From Falsochrobactrum ovis (GTDB taxonomy: Bacteria; Pseudomonadota; Alphaproteobacteria; Rhizobiales; Rhizobiaceae): a stretch of DNA of 64,000 nt. The stretch's first letter is position 1. The number at the start of each line of letters is the position of its first letter. A program made the translations under genes and the position numbers. Where the stretch lies: contig NZ_QLMK01000010.1 of assembly GCF_003259955.1 (NCBI RefSeq), forward strand, positions 1 to 64,000. The letters run 5' to 3'. Positions 37,394-46,897 of the stretch are shown here, in pieces. The notes under the pieces were generated by a model, which was not told where the DNA came from, searched no databases, and was given only the letters and a program-made list of their open reading frames with translations.

Positions 37394-38041
37394 ATGAAAA
37401 AAATCACTCGTATTGGCATTGGTGGGCCGGTTGGTTCTGGAAAGACGGCGGTGATTGAAACCATCACGCCGCGTTTGATTGATTTAGGTATCAAGCCACT
37501 GATCATCACCAATGATGTCGTTACTACCGAAGACGCAAAACAAGTTAGGCGCACCCTTAACGGGATTCTGGTTGAAGAGAAAATCGTCGGTGTTGAAACC
37601 GGCGCGTGCCCGCACACGGCGGTGCGCGAAGACCCGTCGATGAATATCGCGGCGGTTGAAGAGCTCGAAGAAAAATATCCAGATAGCGATGTTATTCTGA
37701 TTGAATCGGGCGGTGATAATCTCACGCTCACTTTCAGCCCGGCTTTAGCTGATTTCTATATTTACGTAATCGACGTTGCTGCGGGCGACAAAATTCCGCG
37801 CAAGAATGGCGCTGGCGTTTGTCAGTCGGATATTCTTGTCATCAATAAGACCGACCTTGCGCCTTATGTTGGTGCCAGTCTGGAAGTGATGGATCGCGAT
37901 TCCAAGCTGATGCGCGGGAAGAAGCCCTTTGTTTTCACAAATTGCAAAACAGGCGAGGGCGTCGACGAACTGATGAAGTTGATACTGGACATGGCACTGT
38001 TCGATGTAAAGACAGTCCAGGCTCCTGCAGCAGCCGGTTGA
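37394..38041 (+). CDS. ureG: Urease accessory GTPase UreG
   Basis: 215 residues from ATG 37394, placing the conserved start [21 protein letters not shown] with the P-loop GPVGSGKT. An upstream in-frame TTG adds six residues and is less likely. Other SIMIBI GTPase features are [20 protein letters not shown] (CPH nickel site), [20 protein letters not shown] and [13 protein letters not shown]. It supplies the GTP-driven step of nickel transfer. AGGAAC precedes the start; ureD follows after 4 bp. Confidence 0.97.
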   Translation: MKKITRIGIGGPVGSGKTAVIETITPRLIDLGIKPLIITNDVVTTEDAKQVRRTLNGILVEEKIVGVETGACPHTAVREDPSMNIAAVEELEEKYPDSDVILIESGGDNLTLTFSPALADFYIYVIDVAAGDKIPRKNGAGVCQSDILVINKTDLAPYVGASLEVMDRDSKLMRGKKPFVFTNCKTGEGVDELMKLILDMALFDVKTVQAPAAAG

Positions 38042-38045
38042 CAAT

Positions 38046-38981
38046 ATGAGTTTGCACGAACGGTTAACGCGTATTGACGCGGCCCGAGAACTCCGAGACT
38101 ATCAAAATGAACCTGCCCAGATGCGCGCTGCCGGGCCTGGTAAGATCGGAGAATTGCGTCTGGGGTTCTCTATGCGTCATGGCCGCTCGGTTCTGCACGA
38201 TCTTTATCGTGTTGCACCGATTTTGGTCCAGCAAGCGCTGTACTGGGACGAAGCCATGCCGGAATTGCCGATTTGTTCAATCATTTCGGTAGGTGGAGGT
38301 ATACTGCAGGGCGATCGTTACAAGATCGACATCTCCGTCGGAGAGGACGCTTGCGCGCATGTAACCTCGCAAGGTGCGAACCGGATTCATCGCATGGATG
38401 CAAATTATGCATCCCAGTATCAAACGGTTACTTTGGACGCAGGCGCTTATCTTGAATATCTGCCCGATTTCACGATTCCCTATCGCGATTCCCGCTTTAT
38501 CAACCATACCGACATGGTCGTGGATGAGAGTGCGACATTGCTTTACGGCGAAATGTTTATGTCGGGCCGAAAACACCATCATGAAAGTGAGCGGTTTGGC
38601 TTCGACCTTCTGTCGATGATCATGACGGCGAAACGTCCGAACGGAAAACGCCTATTTACCGATAAGGTTTTGATCGAGAAGAGCAACTCCACCATTGATT
38701 TTCCGGCAGTGATGGGGGGCTTTGATGCTTTTGCAAATATTGTCTGCATCACGCCTCCCGAGATCGCATCGCGGATTAAAGAGCGCACGCCGGTCAATTT
38801 TGAAGCGGAGTCGCCTCGCGCAATATCGGGTGTTTCTTCTTTGCCCAATAATGCCGGTCTAATTCTGCGCGTGGTGGGTATCGAAAGTTACGATGTTCGC
38901 GCTGAAGTTCGGCGGTTCTGGCAGATCGTTCGCGAAGAAGCGCGGGGGCGCACACTGCCAGAGGAATTCCTCTGGCGTTAA
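38046..38981 (+). CDS. ureD: Urease accessory protein UreD (UreH)
   Basis: 311 residues. UreD features are visible: LRLGFSMRHGRSVLHDLYRVAPILVQQALYWDEAMPELP, SVGGGILQGDRYKIDISVGEDACAHVTSQGANRIHRMD and LEYLPDFTIPYRDSRF. It is the scaffold that binds apo-urease and carries the nickel tunnel. The position after ureG, at the end of the accessory block, matches the ureABCEFGD order. The start lies 4 bp past the ureG stop. A urea transporter gene follows 18 bp later, probably in the same transcript. Confidence 0.94.
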   Translation: MSLHERLTRIDAARELRDYQNEPAQMRAAGPGKIGELRLGFSMRHGRSVLHDLYRVAPILVQQALYWDEAMPELPICSIISVGGGILQGDRYKIDISVGEDACAHVTSQGANRIHRMDANYASQYQTVTLDAGAYLEYLPDFTIPYRDSRFINHTDMVVDESATLLYGEMFMSGRKHHHESERFGFDLLSMIMTAKRPNGKRLFTDKVLIEKSNSTIDFPAVMGGFDAFANIVCITPPEIASRIKERTPVNFEAESPRAISGVSSLPNNAGLILRVVGIESYDVRAEVRRFWQIVREEARGRTLPEEFLWR

Positions 38982-38999
38982 TGAGATGGGGTTTACGAT

Positions 39000-39992
39000 A
39001 TGACACAAAATAAGAATAATTTCGTGTCTGCTTGTCTGCGTGGGGCGGGTCAGGTTTTCTTTATGGAAAACTCTTTTACGGGCCTCCTGTTCCTCTCAGC
39101 TATTGCATATGCGTCTTTTGCGACTGGCGTTTGGGCAACAACAATTGGTGCGGTGATCGGCCTGATCGTGGCCACACTGACCGCGCAATTGTTAGACTGT
39201 GATGAGCCGTCCATTGGATCTGGCCTGTTCGGATTTAACGGGATTCTTGTCGGCGTTGCTTTGCCAACTTTCATTGCAGCATCGCCTTCGCTGTGGTTTT
39301 ACATCATTGTCGGCTCGGCGCTTAGCACTGTTGTCACAGCAGCATTTAGCGCCACGCTGACAAAAAGTTGGGGCATTCCCGGATCAACCGGACCATTTGT
39401 TCTAACCGGCTGGCTGATGGTGGCTGGTGCATACGCATTTGGAACTCTGGATGTGACCGGCGACACGCCCAAGCTTGCAACCGACTATTTGCAGGGCGAG
39501 GTTTCAATCCCGTCACTTGTTGAGCTTGTTGAGATTTTCTTCCGTAACATTGCGCAAGTATTTTTGCTGGGCAATGAAATAAGCGGAGCGATTATCCTGC
39601 TTGGCATCTTCATTGCTTCCCGTCCGGCGGGGATAGCGGCGATCTTCGGGTCTCTTATTGCCATAATCATGGCAATTGCGATGCGTGCAGATCCTGCTGT
39701 CGTGATTCAAGGTCTTTACGGATTTAGCCCTGTTTTAACAGCAATTGCCGTGGGCACAGTGTTTTTGAAGACAGATGGCAAAGTCATTGCCTACGCAGCG
39801 CTGGCGACAATCGTAACAGTCTTCATTCAAGGTGCCTATGACGTGATTATGCCTTCCGTTGGGCTGCCCTCTTTCACTGCACCTTATGTTCTAACCCTTT
39901 ATCTTTTCATTGCTCCTAAAAAGCTTCTGGCGCCACATCCCCATAAACCCGTGGCACAGCATCTGGTTACGCATAAGAAAACGAGCAGCTGA
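39000..39992 (+). CDS. Urea transporter, UT family
   Basis: 330 residues with about ten helices in two pseudo-repeats. The UT signature ENSFTGLLFLSAIAYASF occurs near residue 23, with GLFGFNGILVGVALPTF, then the second half with a matching glycine-rich stretch (GLYGFSPVLTAIAVGTVF). UT proteins are passive urea channels in the inner membrane. Coming 18 bp after ureD, it would feed urea to the enzyme. Brucella has a similar gene, called ureT, in its second urease operon. Firm at family level. Confidence 0.93.
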   Translation: MTQNKNNFVSACLRGAGQVFFMENSFTGLLFLSAIAYASFATGVWATTIGAVIGLIVATLTAQLLDCDEPSIGSGLFGFNGILVGVALPTFIAASPSLWFYIIVGSALSTVVTAAFSATLTKSWGIPGSTGPFVLTGWLMVAGAYAFGTLDVTGDTPKLATDYLQGEVSIPSLVELVEIFFRNIAQVFLLGNEISGAIILLGIFIASRPAGIAAIFGSLIAIIMAIAMRADPAVVIQGLYGFSPVLTAIAVGTVFLKTDGKVIAYAALATIVTVFIQGAYDVIMPSVGLPSFTAPYVLTLYLFIAPKKLLAPHPHKPVAQHLVTHKKTSS

Positions 39993-40015
39993 TCATTCTT
40001 CTAACCGAGGCTAAA

Positions 40016-41245
40016 ATGCACACGATAAACTCAGGCGATACCGCGTTTATTCTGATCTGCACGGCACTTGTCTGCATGATGACACCCGCGCTAGCGCTAT
40101 TTTATGGGGGACTTGTCCGTCAACGCGACATTCTCTCAATCATGATCCAAAATTTTGTCTGTATGGGCGTCGTAGGGCTTATCTGGGTCTTTGGCGGGTT
40201 CAGCATGGCATTCGGCCCCACAGTGGGCGGTGTCATTGGTGACATCACAACCTATTTTGGAATGTATAATGTCGGGATTAAACCAAATCCTGCCTATGCA
40301 GATGACGTTCCGTTCATGACAGTCTTCGCATATCAGATGATGTTTGCGATTATCACCCCAGCGCTGATGACAGGCGCGTTCGTCGGACGTTTCAGATTTG
40401 GTGCCTATCTCATTTTCGTCGCACTGTGGACCATAATTGTCTATCTTCCAGCAGCGCATTGGATCTGGGGTGGCGGTTTCCTCTCGAAACTTGGTGTTGT
40501 GGACTTCGCTGGCGGTATTGTCATCCACGTATCGGCTGGTTTCTCGGCCCTTGTCGCGGCGAAATATCTTGGCAAACGCGTATTGCGTCCCGGCGCAGCT
40601 GAATCAGAACATGCCAGCTTACCATTGGTTGCGATAGGCGCGGGTCTATTGTGGTTTGGCTGGTTTGGCTTCAACGCTGGCGGTGCTTATGCGGCCGACG
40701 CGCTTGCAGTTTATGCTTTCACCAATACGATGCTGGCCGGTTCCATTGCAATGCTCGTCTGGATGCTGTGGGAGTGGATGGAAACACGCCGTCCGACATT
40801 CTCGGGCGTGTTGGTCGGAGCAGTCACAGGCCTTGCCACCATCACCCCCGCCGCGGGTTATGTCGAACCAATCACAGCAATCCTGATTGGTGCGATTGGC
40901 GCCAGCGTCTGCTTTAATGCCAAATATGTGCAAAGATGGCTCAAAATTGATGATGCTCTGGAAGTCTGGCGTGCTCACGGCGTGGGCGGCATGACGGGCG
41001 CAATTTTGATCGGTCTGCTTGCAAGCCCTCACATTAATGCAGTCTCTGCTGGAGCGTATCAGTTGGGAGTTCAGCTCTTTGGGGTTGCATTGATTGCAGT
41101 TTATGCATCCGCAATCACTTGGCTACTGCTGAAAGTCATTGATTCCTTCGGAATTCTGCGGGTGTCCGATTCAATCCAAATCGACGGTCTTGATAAGAAC
41201 CTCTACGGCGAAAATGCTTTCGACCTATGGGAAATGGAAAAGTAA
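40016..41245 (+). CDS. amtB: Ammonium transporter, Amt family
   Basis: 409 residues with about eleven helices and no cleaved leader evident. Landmarks: GDTAFILICTALVCMMTPALALFYGGLVR at the N-terminus, HWIWGGGFLSKLGVVDFAGGIVIHVSAGFSALVAA (first pore His region), LLWFGWFGFNAGG and the second pore His region in VWRAHGVGGMTGAIL. Amt proteins conduct ammonium or ammonia across the inner membrane. It is next to urease and the urea channel (24 bp after it) but has no glnK gene beside it, unlike most bacterial amtB loci. It may serve recapture or release of ammonium made from urea. Confidence 0.94.
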   Translation: MHTINSGDTAFILICTALVCMMTPALALFYGGLVRQRDILSIMIQNFVCMGVVGLIWVFGGFSMAFGPTVGGVIGDITTYFGMYNVGIKPNPAYADDVPFMTVFAYQMMFAIITPALMTGAFVGRFRFGAYLIFVALWTIIVYLPAAHWIWGGGFLSKLGVVDFAGGIVIHVSAGFSALVAAKYLGKRVLRPGAAESEHASLPLVAIGAGLLWFGWFGFNAGGAYAADALAVYAFTNTMLAGSIAMLVWMLWEWMETRRPTFSGVLVGAVTGLATITPAAGYVEPITAILIGAIGASVCFNAKYVQRWLKIDDALEVWRAHGVGGMTGAILIGLLASPHINAVSAGAYQLGVQLFGVALIAVYASAITWLLLKVIDSFGILRVSDSIQIDGLDKNLYGENAFDLWEMEK

Positions 41246-41291
41246 AAATAAAAGACCTATCAGCGCTATTAAAGCGTCAGATCTTCGGTGT

Positions 41292-41311
41292 CCGCGCGCA
41301 TTTACGTGCGG
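41292..41311 (+). terminator. Candidate terminator of the urease-amt transcript
   Basis: CCGCGCG (41292-41298) pairs with CGTGCGG (41305-41311), one G-U pair, loop of 6. It lies 46 bp after amt and before the NikR box. The downstream T content is low, so confidence is modest. Confidence 0.4.
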
Positions 41312-41391
41312 GCACTGTTTCATCCAAGAAATATTCTTCTTAGTAAATGCAACTAAATTCTATTTTTTGTTGCCCGCAATTTTTTCTCTCA

Positions 41392-41419
41392 GTATGATCA
41401 TTTTTGTAAAACATCATAC
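41392..41419 (+). promoter_or_regulatory. NikR operator upstream of the nickel importer
   Basis: GTATGA (41392-41397), 16 bases, then TCATAC (41414-41419): an exact match to the Escherichia coli NikR consensus GTATGA-N16-TCATAC. It ends 15 bp before the first nik gene, so bound NikR would block its promoter. nikR itself lies at the other end of this operon. Confidence 0.9.
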
Positions 41420-41434
41420 TTTTGAGGGAAGCTT

Positions 41435-42982
41435 ATGATCCTGCGTGGAGTTGCTTTGGCTACGGTCTGTCTATTTGGACTCACCATGTTTGCGCAGGCT
41501 AATTCGAAAGATTCATTGGTGCTGGCCATTGGCGGAGAGCCAGATAATGGATTTGATCCATTGGCAGGATGGGGCGGATATGGAAATCCCTTATTCCAAT
41601 CCACATTACTCCGTCGCGATATAAATCTTGATACAAGGCCAGACCTCGCCACAGAATGGACATTGTCGGAAGATCGCACCGTCTGGACTATCAAACTGCG
41701 CAATGATGCAGTGTTTTCCGATGGTAAGCCGGTAACGGCTGAAGATGTCGCCTTTACCTTCAATAAGGCAAAAGAATCAGCAAATGCTATTGATTTGCGG
41801 GTAATGGTGAAAGCTGAAGCTCTCGATAAATCAACGCTTCGCATTACCCTTGAAAAACCATGGATTACGTTTGTTGAGGCGTTTTATACTCTCGGCATTG
41901 TACCTGCTGCATCCTATTCAGCTGATTATGGGCGCAATCCAATTGGTTCAGGGCCTTACAAGCTTGTTGCCTGGAATGAAGGCGAGCAATTAATCGTCGA
42001 GCGCAATAAGGATTATTATGGCGAGACCGGGCCATTCGAAAAAATCACATTTCTGTTCACGGGTTCAGATGCTGGGCTAGCGGCTGCCAATGCCGGTGTC
42101 GTCGATATGGTTGCGGTGCCGGCACAACTTGCAAGCGCTGTTCCCAATGGCTTTCATGCGGTCCCGGTAGTGACCGTTGATAATCGGGGGATCAGTCTGC
42201 CCTTTTCAAAACCTCATGAGATTGATGGACGCAAAATTGGTCATGCGGTCACTTCCGATCCGGCAATAAGAAAAGCCATTAATATCGGGATTGATCGCGA
42301 TCTGGTGGTCGATGTCGTGTTGCATGGTCATGGAACGCCCGCCTATGGGCCAGCCGACGGACTTCCTTGGGCTGGCAAGGCCGACCGCGTTGATTTTGAA
42401 CTTGATAAAGCCAAAGCGCTGCTTGATGAGTCCGGCTGGATCGTGGGCGTTGATGGAATTCGCACCAAAGACGGCATACGTGCGGCGTTCCCGATAAATT
42501 ATCCCGCTAGCGACCCGACCCGTCAGGCACTTGCTGAAATCTCCGCCGAGCTTTTGCTACCATTGGGCATTGAAGCGACCCCGCGGGGTGGCAATTGGGA
42601 TTCTATCGGCCGGGTTATGAATTCAGAGCCGGTATTATTCGGATTTGGTAGTCATTCACCCTATCAAATCTACAGTCTCTTTGCTGCGGAATTAGGTGGC
42701 GTGGAATATATGAACCCCACCTACTATGCGAATTCTAAGGTAGAAGCATTATTCAACAAAGCCCAAAGTGCTCAAAGCCTTGAAGCATCTTTGCCTTTTT
42801 GGTCAGAAGCCGCAGAATATTATGGTGTCAAAGGGGACAATGCTTGGGCTTGGTTGGTCAATATCAATCACGTTTATTTCGTAAATCAATGTCTCGATGT
42901 TGGTAAGACGCAAATCGAGCCACACGGTCATGGTTGGCCGATAACCGCAACAATTGCTAACTGGCGGTGGACCTGCCAGTGA
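41435..42982 (+). CDS. nikA: Nickel ABC transporter substrate-binding protein
   Basis: 515 residues. A signal peptide (LATVCLFGLTMFAQA) is followed by the SBP_bac_5 fold: SLVLAIGGEPDNGFDPL, TRPDLATEWTLSEDRTVWTIKLRNDAVFSDGKPVTAEDV and NPIGSGPYKLVAWNEGEQ. The C-terminus contains HGHGWPITATIANW, like the NikZ/CntA group of nickel-binding proteins rather than enteric NikA. The exact NikR box upstream, nikR downstream and the urease context support nickel as ligand. Binding may require a small chelator, as in other members. GAGGGA lies before the ATG. Confidence 0.88.
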   Translation: MILRGVALATVCLFGLTMFAQANSKDSLVLAIGGEPDNGFDPLAGWGGYGNPLFQSTLLRRDINLDTRPDLATEWTLSEDRTVWTIKLRNDAVFSDGKPVTAEDVAFTFNKAKESANAIDLRVMVKAEALDKSTLRITLEKPWITFVEAFYTLGIVPAASYSADYGRNPIGSGPYKLVAWNEGEQLIVERNKDYYGETGPFEKITFLFTGSDAGLAAANAGVVDMVAVPAQLASAVPNGFHAVPVVTVDNRGISLPFSKPHEIDGRKIGHAVTSDPAIRKAINIGIDRDLVVDVVLHGHGTPAYGPADGLPWAGKADRVDFELDKAKALLDESGWIVGVDGIRTKDGIRAAFPINYPASDPTRQALAEISAELLLPLGIEATPRGGNWDSIGRVMNSEPVLFGFGSHSPYQIYSLFAAELGGVEYMNPTYYANSKVEALFNKAQSAQSLEASLPFWSEAAEYYGVKGDNAWAWLVNINHVYFVNQCLDVGKTQIEPHGHGWPITATIANWRWTCQ

Positions 42983-43962
42983 CCAGCCAGATCATAGCCT
43001 TTCTAACAACACGTATATTGCGCCTTTGTGCATTGGTGTTCGCCGTTGCTTTATCGGTGTTCACGCTGATGAAACTCTCACCAATAGACCCTGTGAATGC
43101 GTATCTGGGATCTGCGTTTGCTCATGTAGGACCAGAACAAAAAGCGCAAATCGCAGCTTTATGGGGGCTAGATCGTCCTTTCCTTGAGCAATTCTTGCGA
43201 TGGGGTAATAATCTTCTGGATGGAAATCTGGGATTTAGCACCGCCTATAATACATCCGTCAGTGAGGTAATCAGCAGCCGCATTGGGAAATCGCTTTTAC
43301 TCACCGGTTTAGCGTGGATTCTATCCGGCTTGCTGGGATTTTTGCTCGGTTTGATAGCGGCAGCTTTTGAAGGCCGCTGGATTGATCGCATCATCAGGAT
43401 CTATTGCTATATTTTAGCAGCCACCCCGACTTTCTGGTTGGGAATGCTGATGTTGGCGCTGTTTTCGGTTAAATTGGGTTGGACGCCGATCTGTTGTGCG
43501 GGTCCGATTGGCGTTCCTTCTGATCAAGTCACATTTTCCGAACACCTCCATCATCTCATTTTGCCTTTGACCGCGCTGACCTTGTTTGGAGTAGCGCAAA
43601 TCGCACTGCATTCACGGGCTAAGCTGATCGAAGTTTTGCAATCAGATTATATTGTTTTTGCGCGTGCGCAGGGCGCGAGCCAAGCCAATATTATCTTGCG
43701 GCATGGCATCAGAAATGCAGCTCTGCCTGCTTTAACGGTTTTATTTGCAAGCATTGGTGAAATCTTTGGTGGAGCTATTTTAGCCGAACAGATTTTTGCC
43801 TGGCCCGGCTTGGGCCGCGCTACCGTAGAGGCCGGTATTCGTGGCGACGTGGCGTTGCTTTTGGCCATTGCTTTGTTGACGACAATTGTCGTTTCGACGG
43901 CGAATATGATTGCAGATATTCTTTATCATGTGGTTGATCCGCGATTGAGGGCGAGGAATTGA
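42979..43962 (+). CDS. nikB: Nickel ABC transporter permease NikB
   Basis: 327 residues from the GTG that overlaps the nikA stop (GTGA). An in-frame GTG 12 bases earlier is also possible. Six helices of DppB type are visible, with MKLSPIDPVNAYLG after the first helix, LAATPTFWLGMLMLALFSVKLGW and the coupling loop SDYIVFARAQGASQANIILRHGIRNA. It forms half the inner-membrane nickel channel. The stop overlaps the nikC start. Confidence 0.9.
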   Translation: MTSQIIAFLTTRILRLCALVFAVALSVFTLMKLSPIDPVNAYLGSAFAHVGPEQKAQIAALWGLDRPFLEQFLRWGNNLLDGNLGFSTAYNTSVSEVISSRIGKSLLLTGLAWILSGLLGFLLGLIAAAFEGRWIDRIIRIYCYILAATPTFWLGMLMLALFSVKLGWTPICCAGPIGVPSDQVTFSEHLHHLILPLTALTLFGVAQIALHSRAKLIEVLQSDYIVFARAQGASQANIILRHGIRNAALPALTVLFASIGEIFGGAILAEQIFAWPGLGRATVEAGIRGDVALLLAIALLTTIVVSTANMIADILYHVVDPRLRARN

Positions 43963-44786
43963 AAGAACTCGCTTCCAATAGCCGCATTTTCACCCTTGCG
44001 AGCGCTCTCCTAGCTCTCGCCATCATCTTCGGCATCGCAGTTTCTTCATTTAGTTTTGGTGATACGGGTATTCGCGCCAATTTTGCTAATCGCGACATGC
44101 CGCCGTCCTGGTCCCACTGGTTTGGAACCGACCAAATGGGCCGAGATATGTTCGCCCGCACCATGCATGGTTTAACGCTCAGCCTAAAGGTCGGAATATT
44201 CGCAGGCGCATTTTCCGTAATTATCGGACTGATAATTGTGTTGATCGCAGGTTTCGGCCAGACCGCGGACGCGTTTTGCAGTTTCGTAATAGATGGCATG
44301 CTAGCAATGCCGCATCTTGTTTTGCTGATCCTTATCAGCTTTGCATTGGGTGGCGGAACTGGTGCGGTTATAATCGCCATAGCCGTTTCGCATTGGCCGC
44401 GCTTTGCCCGTATTTTGCGGGCCGAACTATTGCAGGTAAAGGCCGCGCCATGGGTGGAAGCATCACGCAGCTTCGGTAAGTCACAAACATTTATACTGTT
44501 TCATCACATCGTTCCGCATTTGATCCCGCAAATGCTTGTCGGATTTTTGCTGATGTTCCCCCACGCCATTTTGCACGAAGCGGGAATGACATTTTTAGGA
44601 TTCGGACTGGAACCGTCGCGACCAGCCATTGGCATCATGCTTTCAGAAGCCTCGCGTTACATCAGCGCCGGTCGGTGGTGGCTTGCTGTATTTCCGGGTT
44701 TGGCACTGCTGATCATGGTGCTGTGTTTTGACGTGATTGGCAATGGTTTGCGCCGCCTGATCAACCCTAGGGAGGCTCAGACCTAA
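43959..44786 (+). CDS. nikC: Nickel ABC transporter permease NikC
   Basis: 275 residues starting at a TTG inside the nikB stop (TTGA), with GAGGA 3 bases upstream. The OppC/NikC signature HWFGTDQMGRDMFARTMHGL is present near residue 50, followed by five helices and the EAA-type loop APWVEASRSFGKSQTFILFHHIVPHL. It is the second channel subunit. It overlaps nikD by one base (TAATG). The TTG start is rare but is the best-placed start. Confidence 0.9.
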   Translation: MKELASNSRIFTLASALLALAIIFGIAVSSFSFGDTGIRANFANRDMPPSWSHWFGTDQMGRDMFARTMHGLTLSLKVGIFAGAFSVIIGLIIVLIAGFGQTADAFCSFVIDGMLAMPHLVLLILISFALGGGTGAVIIAIAVSHWPRFARILRAELLQVKAAPWVEASRSFGKSQTFILFHHIVPHLIPQMLVGFLLMFPHAILHEAGMTFLGFGLEPSRPAIGIMLSEASRYISAGRWWLAVFPGLALLIMVLCFDVIGNGLRRLINPREAQT

Positions 44787-45562
44787 TGCTCAAAATTCGA
44801 GACCTGTCTATTTCGTTTCGCCGATACAATGGCTTGTTACGCCAGCAGCTGATCCCTCGATTGAGCAATATCAGACTGGATGTTGCGCCCGGCGAAGTCG
44901 TGGCATTGATAGGCCCTTCAGGTGCAGGCAAAAGCTTGATCGCTCACGCGATAATGGGTCTTTTACCCAAAAATTGCGTCATGAAAGGCGAAATCTACCA
45001 TAATGGCGTCGTCCTTGACCGACACATTATTGAAGAAAAGCGAGGCCGGGAAATTAGTCTCTTGCCACAGCAGATAAGTTGCCTTGATCCGACCGCGCGA
45101 GTTGGCAAGCAAATCAGTTGGGCTGCTGAGCGGGCAGGGACCAAGGTCAATGCGGATGAACAGCTTATAAATGTCGGTCTGCCGCCTCAGGTTGGTTCGC
45201 TTTATCCGCATCAACTCTCGGGTGGAATGGCAAAACGCATTCTCGTGGCTCAGGCCAATACCGCCGGAGCGCCCCTTTTGATAGCGGATGAACCCACAAC
45301 AGGGCTAGATCCCTCGACACGCGATTTGGTGCTAGATCGGATAAGAAAACATGCCGATCAGGGCGGCGCAGTTTTGCTGATAACTCATGATCTTATGCCA
45401 GCCCTAACACGGGCTGATCGCATAGCGCTGATCAGAGATGGCCAGATGAGCTGCACCTTGCCCACTTCCGCATTTAATGGTTCCGGGGATGGTTTGACCT
45501 CCGACTATGCGCGCTCACTTTGGCGCGCGCTGCCGCAAAATGGTTTTGAAGTCTATGCTTGA
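44786..45562 (+). CDS. nikD: Nickel ABC transporter ATPase NikD
   Basis: 258 residues. Walker A GPSGAGKS occurs near residue 45, with ISLLPQQISCLDPTARVG (Q-loop), LSGGMAKRI and [12 protein letters not shown]. It powers nickel import with NikE. Start and stop both overlap neighbouring genes, so the nikABCDE block is a single coupled unit. Confidence 0.92.
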   Translation: MLKIRDLSISFRRYNGLLRQQLIPRLSNIRLDVAPGEVVALIGPSGAGKSLIAHAIMGLLPKNCVMKGEIYHNGVVLDRHIIEEKRGREISLLPQQISCLDPTARVGKQISWAAERAGTKVNADEQLINVGLPPQVGSLYPHQLSGGMAKRILVAQANTAGAPLLIADEPTTGLDPSTRDLVLDRIRKHADQGGAVLLITHDLMPALTRADRIALIRDGQMSCTLPTSAFNGSGDGLTSDYARSLWRALPQNGFEVYA

Positions 45563-46160
45563 AGCCCGTAAGCTCAGTGCCAGCTATTCTAAAAATATAT
45601 TGTTTTCAGGCGTTTCGCTCAAAATCTTGCCCGGCCAAGCCTATTGCATTTCGGGACCGTCCGGCTGCGGAAAAACAACGCTTGGGCGCATATTAGCGGG
45701 CTTGCAGGCCCCCGCCGCGGGTGAAGTCTGGCTAGACGGGGCCGCTATTAAGCGCGGTATTTCGCCTGTGCAATATTTATATCAATCTCCGCTCACAGCG
45801 ATGAACCCTCGCTGGCGTATTAAAGAAATTGTCAGCGAGCCCGGACCGGTTGATCCCGATCTGGCGAAAGAGGTCGGATTTGATCCTGATTGGAACACTC
45901 GATTTCCCCATGAATTATCGGGAGGGCAGTTGCAGCGGGTATCGCTTTTAAGAGCACTTGGAACCAGACCGCGTTATTTAATAGCTGATGAAATTACCTC
46001 TGAATTGGATCCCGTCGCTCAGGCACAAATCTGGTATTTGTTGAAAAAATTGATGCAAAAGTTCAATTTGGGCGTGGTGGCAATCAGCCATAATGAAGAG
46101 CTGCTAGCGCGGATTTCCGACGCAGAAAATCATCTTCGATTGAAAAATTATAAGCAATAA
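45555..46160 (+). CDS. nikE: Nickel ABC transporter ATPase NikE
   Basis: About 201 residues from ATG 45555, where the family start MLEARKLSASYSKN lies. In-frame ATG 45540 would add five residues. Walker A GPSGCGKTT, LSGGQLQRVSLLRAL and LIADEITSELD are present. It is shorter than usual and lacks the C-terminal oligopeptide-binding extension, as many NikE/CntF-like proteins do. It overlaps nikD by 8 bases and ends 8 bp from the convergent nikR stop. Confidence 0.9.
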   Translation: MLEARKLSASYSKNILFSGVSLKILPGQAYCISGPSGCGKTTLGRILAGLQAPAAGEVWLDGAAIKRGISPVQYLYQSPLTAMNPRWRIKEIVSEPGPVDPDLAKEVGFDPDWNTRFPHELSGGQLQRVSLLRALGTRPRYLIADEITSELDPVAQAQIWYLLKKLMQKFNLGVVAISHNEELLARISDAENHLRLKNYKQ

Positions 46161-46168
46161 TACCGCTT

Positions 46169-46624
46169 TTAACCCTCACCACGATCCTTATGGCTGTGAT
46201 TGTGGGCGTGCACGCCGGATTGGTTTGCATGCGGAATAATCGATATGTCACCGTGGACCACCGCCCGTTGGGAAATTATCGAGTCGGCGAACTGTTTTAC
46301 CTCGTCGACGGGACCACGCAAAAGACTAACCTCAAGGCAATAATCAGCATCCAAATGCAGATGAAGTGATGCAACTGAGAGATCATGCTGCTCATGATGC
46401 GAGGAAGTCAGCCGCTTGGAAAGTTCCCGCGCATTATGCTGATAAACATAACTCAATACACCCACGCAATCGGGCAAACTATCGGCCGAAATGGCATTCT
46501 CTTTTATACTGGCGCGCACCAAATCTCGGATTGCCTCTGATCGGTTTGCATAACCTTTCATGGCAATAAGACTGTCCAGATCGGACATCAACTCATCATC
46601 AACTGTTATTGTAATTCTTTGCAT
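46169..46624 (-). CDS. nikR: Nickel-responsive regulator NikR
   Basis: 151 residues. An N-terminal ribbon-helix-helix (MQRITITVDDELMSDLDSLIAMKGYANRSEAIRDLVR) is followed by the ACT-like nickel domain. The high-affinity nickel ligands are visible as the His of HHEQHD, the SLHLHLDADYCLE motif (His, His, Cys). A His-rich C-terminal tail (GVHAHNHSHKD) is an addition. NikR represses nickel uptake when nickel is plentiful; the exact operator before nikA fits. It is convergent with nikE, transcribed from its own promoter in 46625-46897. Confidence 0.95.
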   Translation of the reverse strand: MQRITITVDDELMSDLDSLIAMKGYANRSEAIRDLVRASIKENAISADSLPDCVGVLSYVYQHNARELSKRLTSSHHEQHDLSVASLHLHLDADYCLEVSLLRGPVDEVKQFADSIISQRAVVHGDISIIPHANQSGVHAHNHSHKDRGEG

Positions 46625-46897
46625 TCATCAGCACCTCGATAATGGCCAGCAGCTTATCAGATCCTATAGATTACGAAAGCAAGCCAGGAGCATAATTCAG
46701 TTCTGCTCAATAGATCTGCGTCCCATTGGCAGGCCTATTACATATATCCGACGATTTTTATCGCTAATGGATTAACTCTTAATTCAAGCGCCGCAGCTAT
46801 TAAATTTGTAGACAGATCAAATTCGAACTTTTGTTGAATTGTGAAATGTCTGATTTCACGCGGCAACTTCTGGCGCAGGGCGCCAAATTATAAGACC

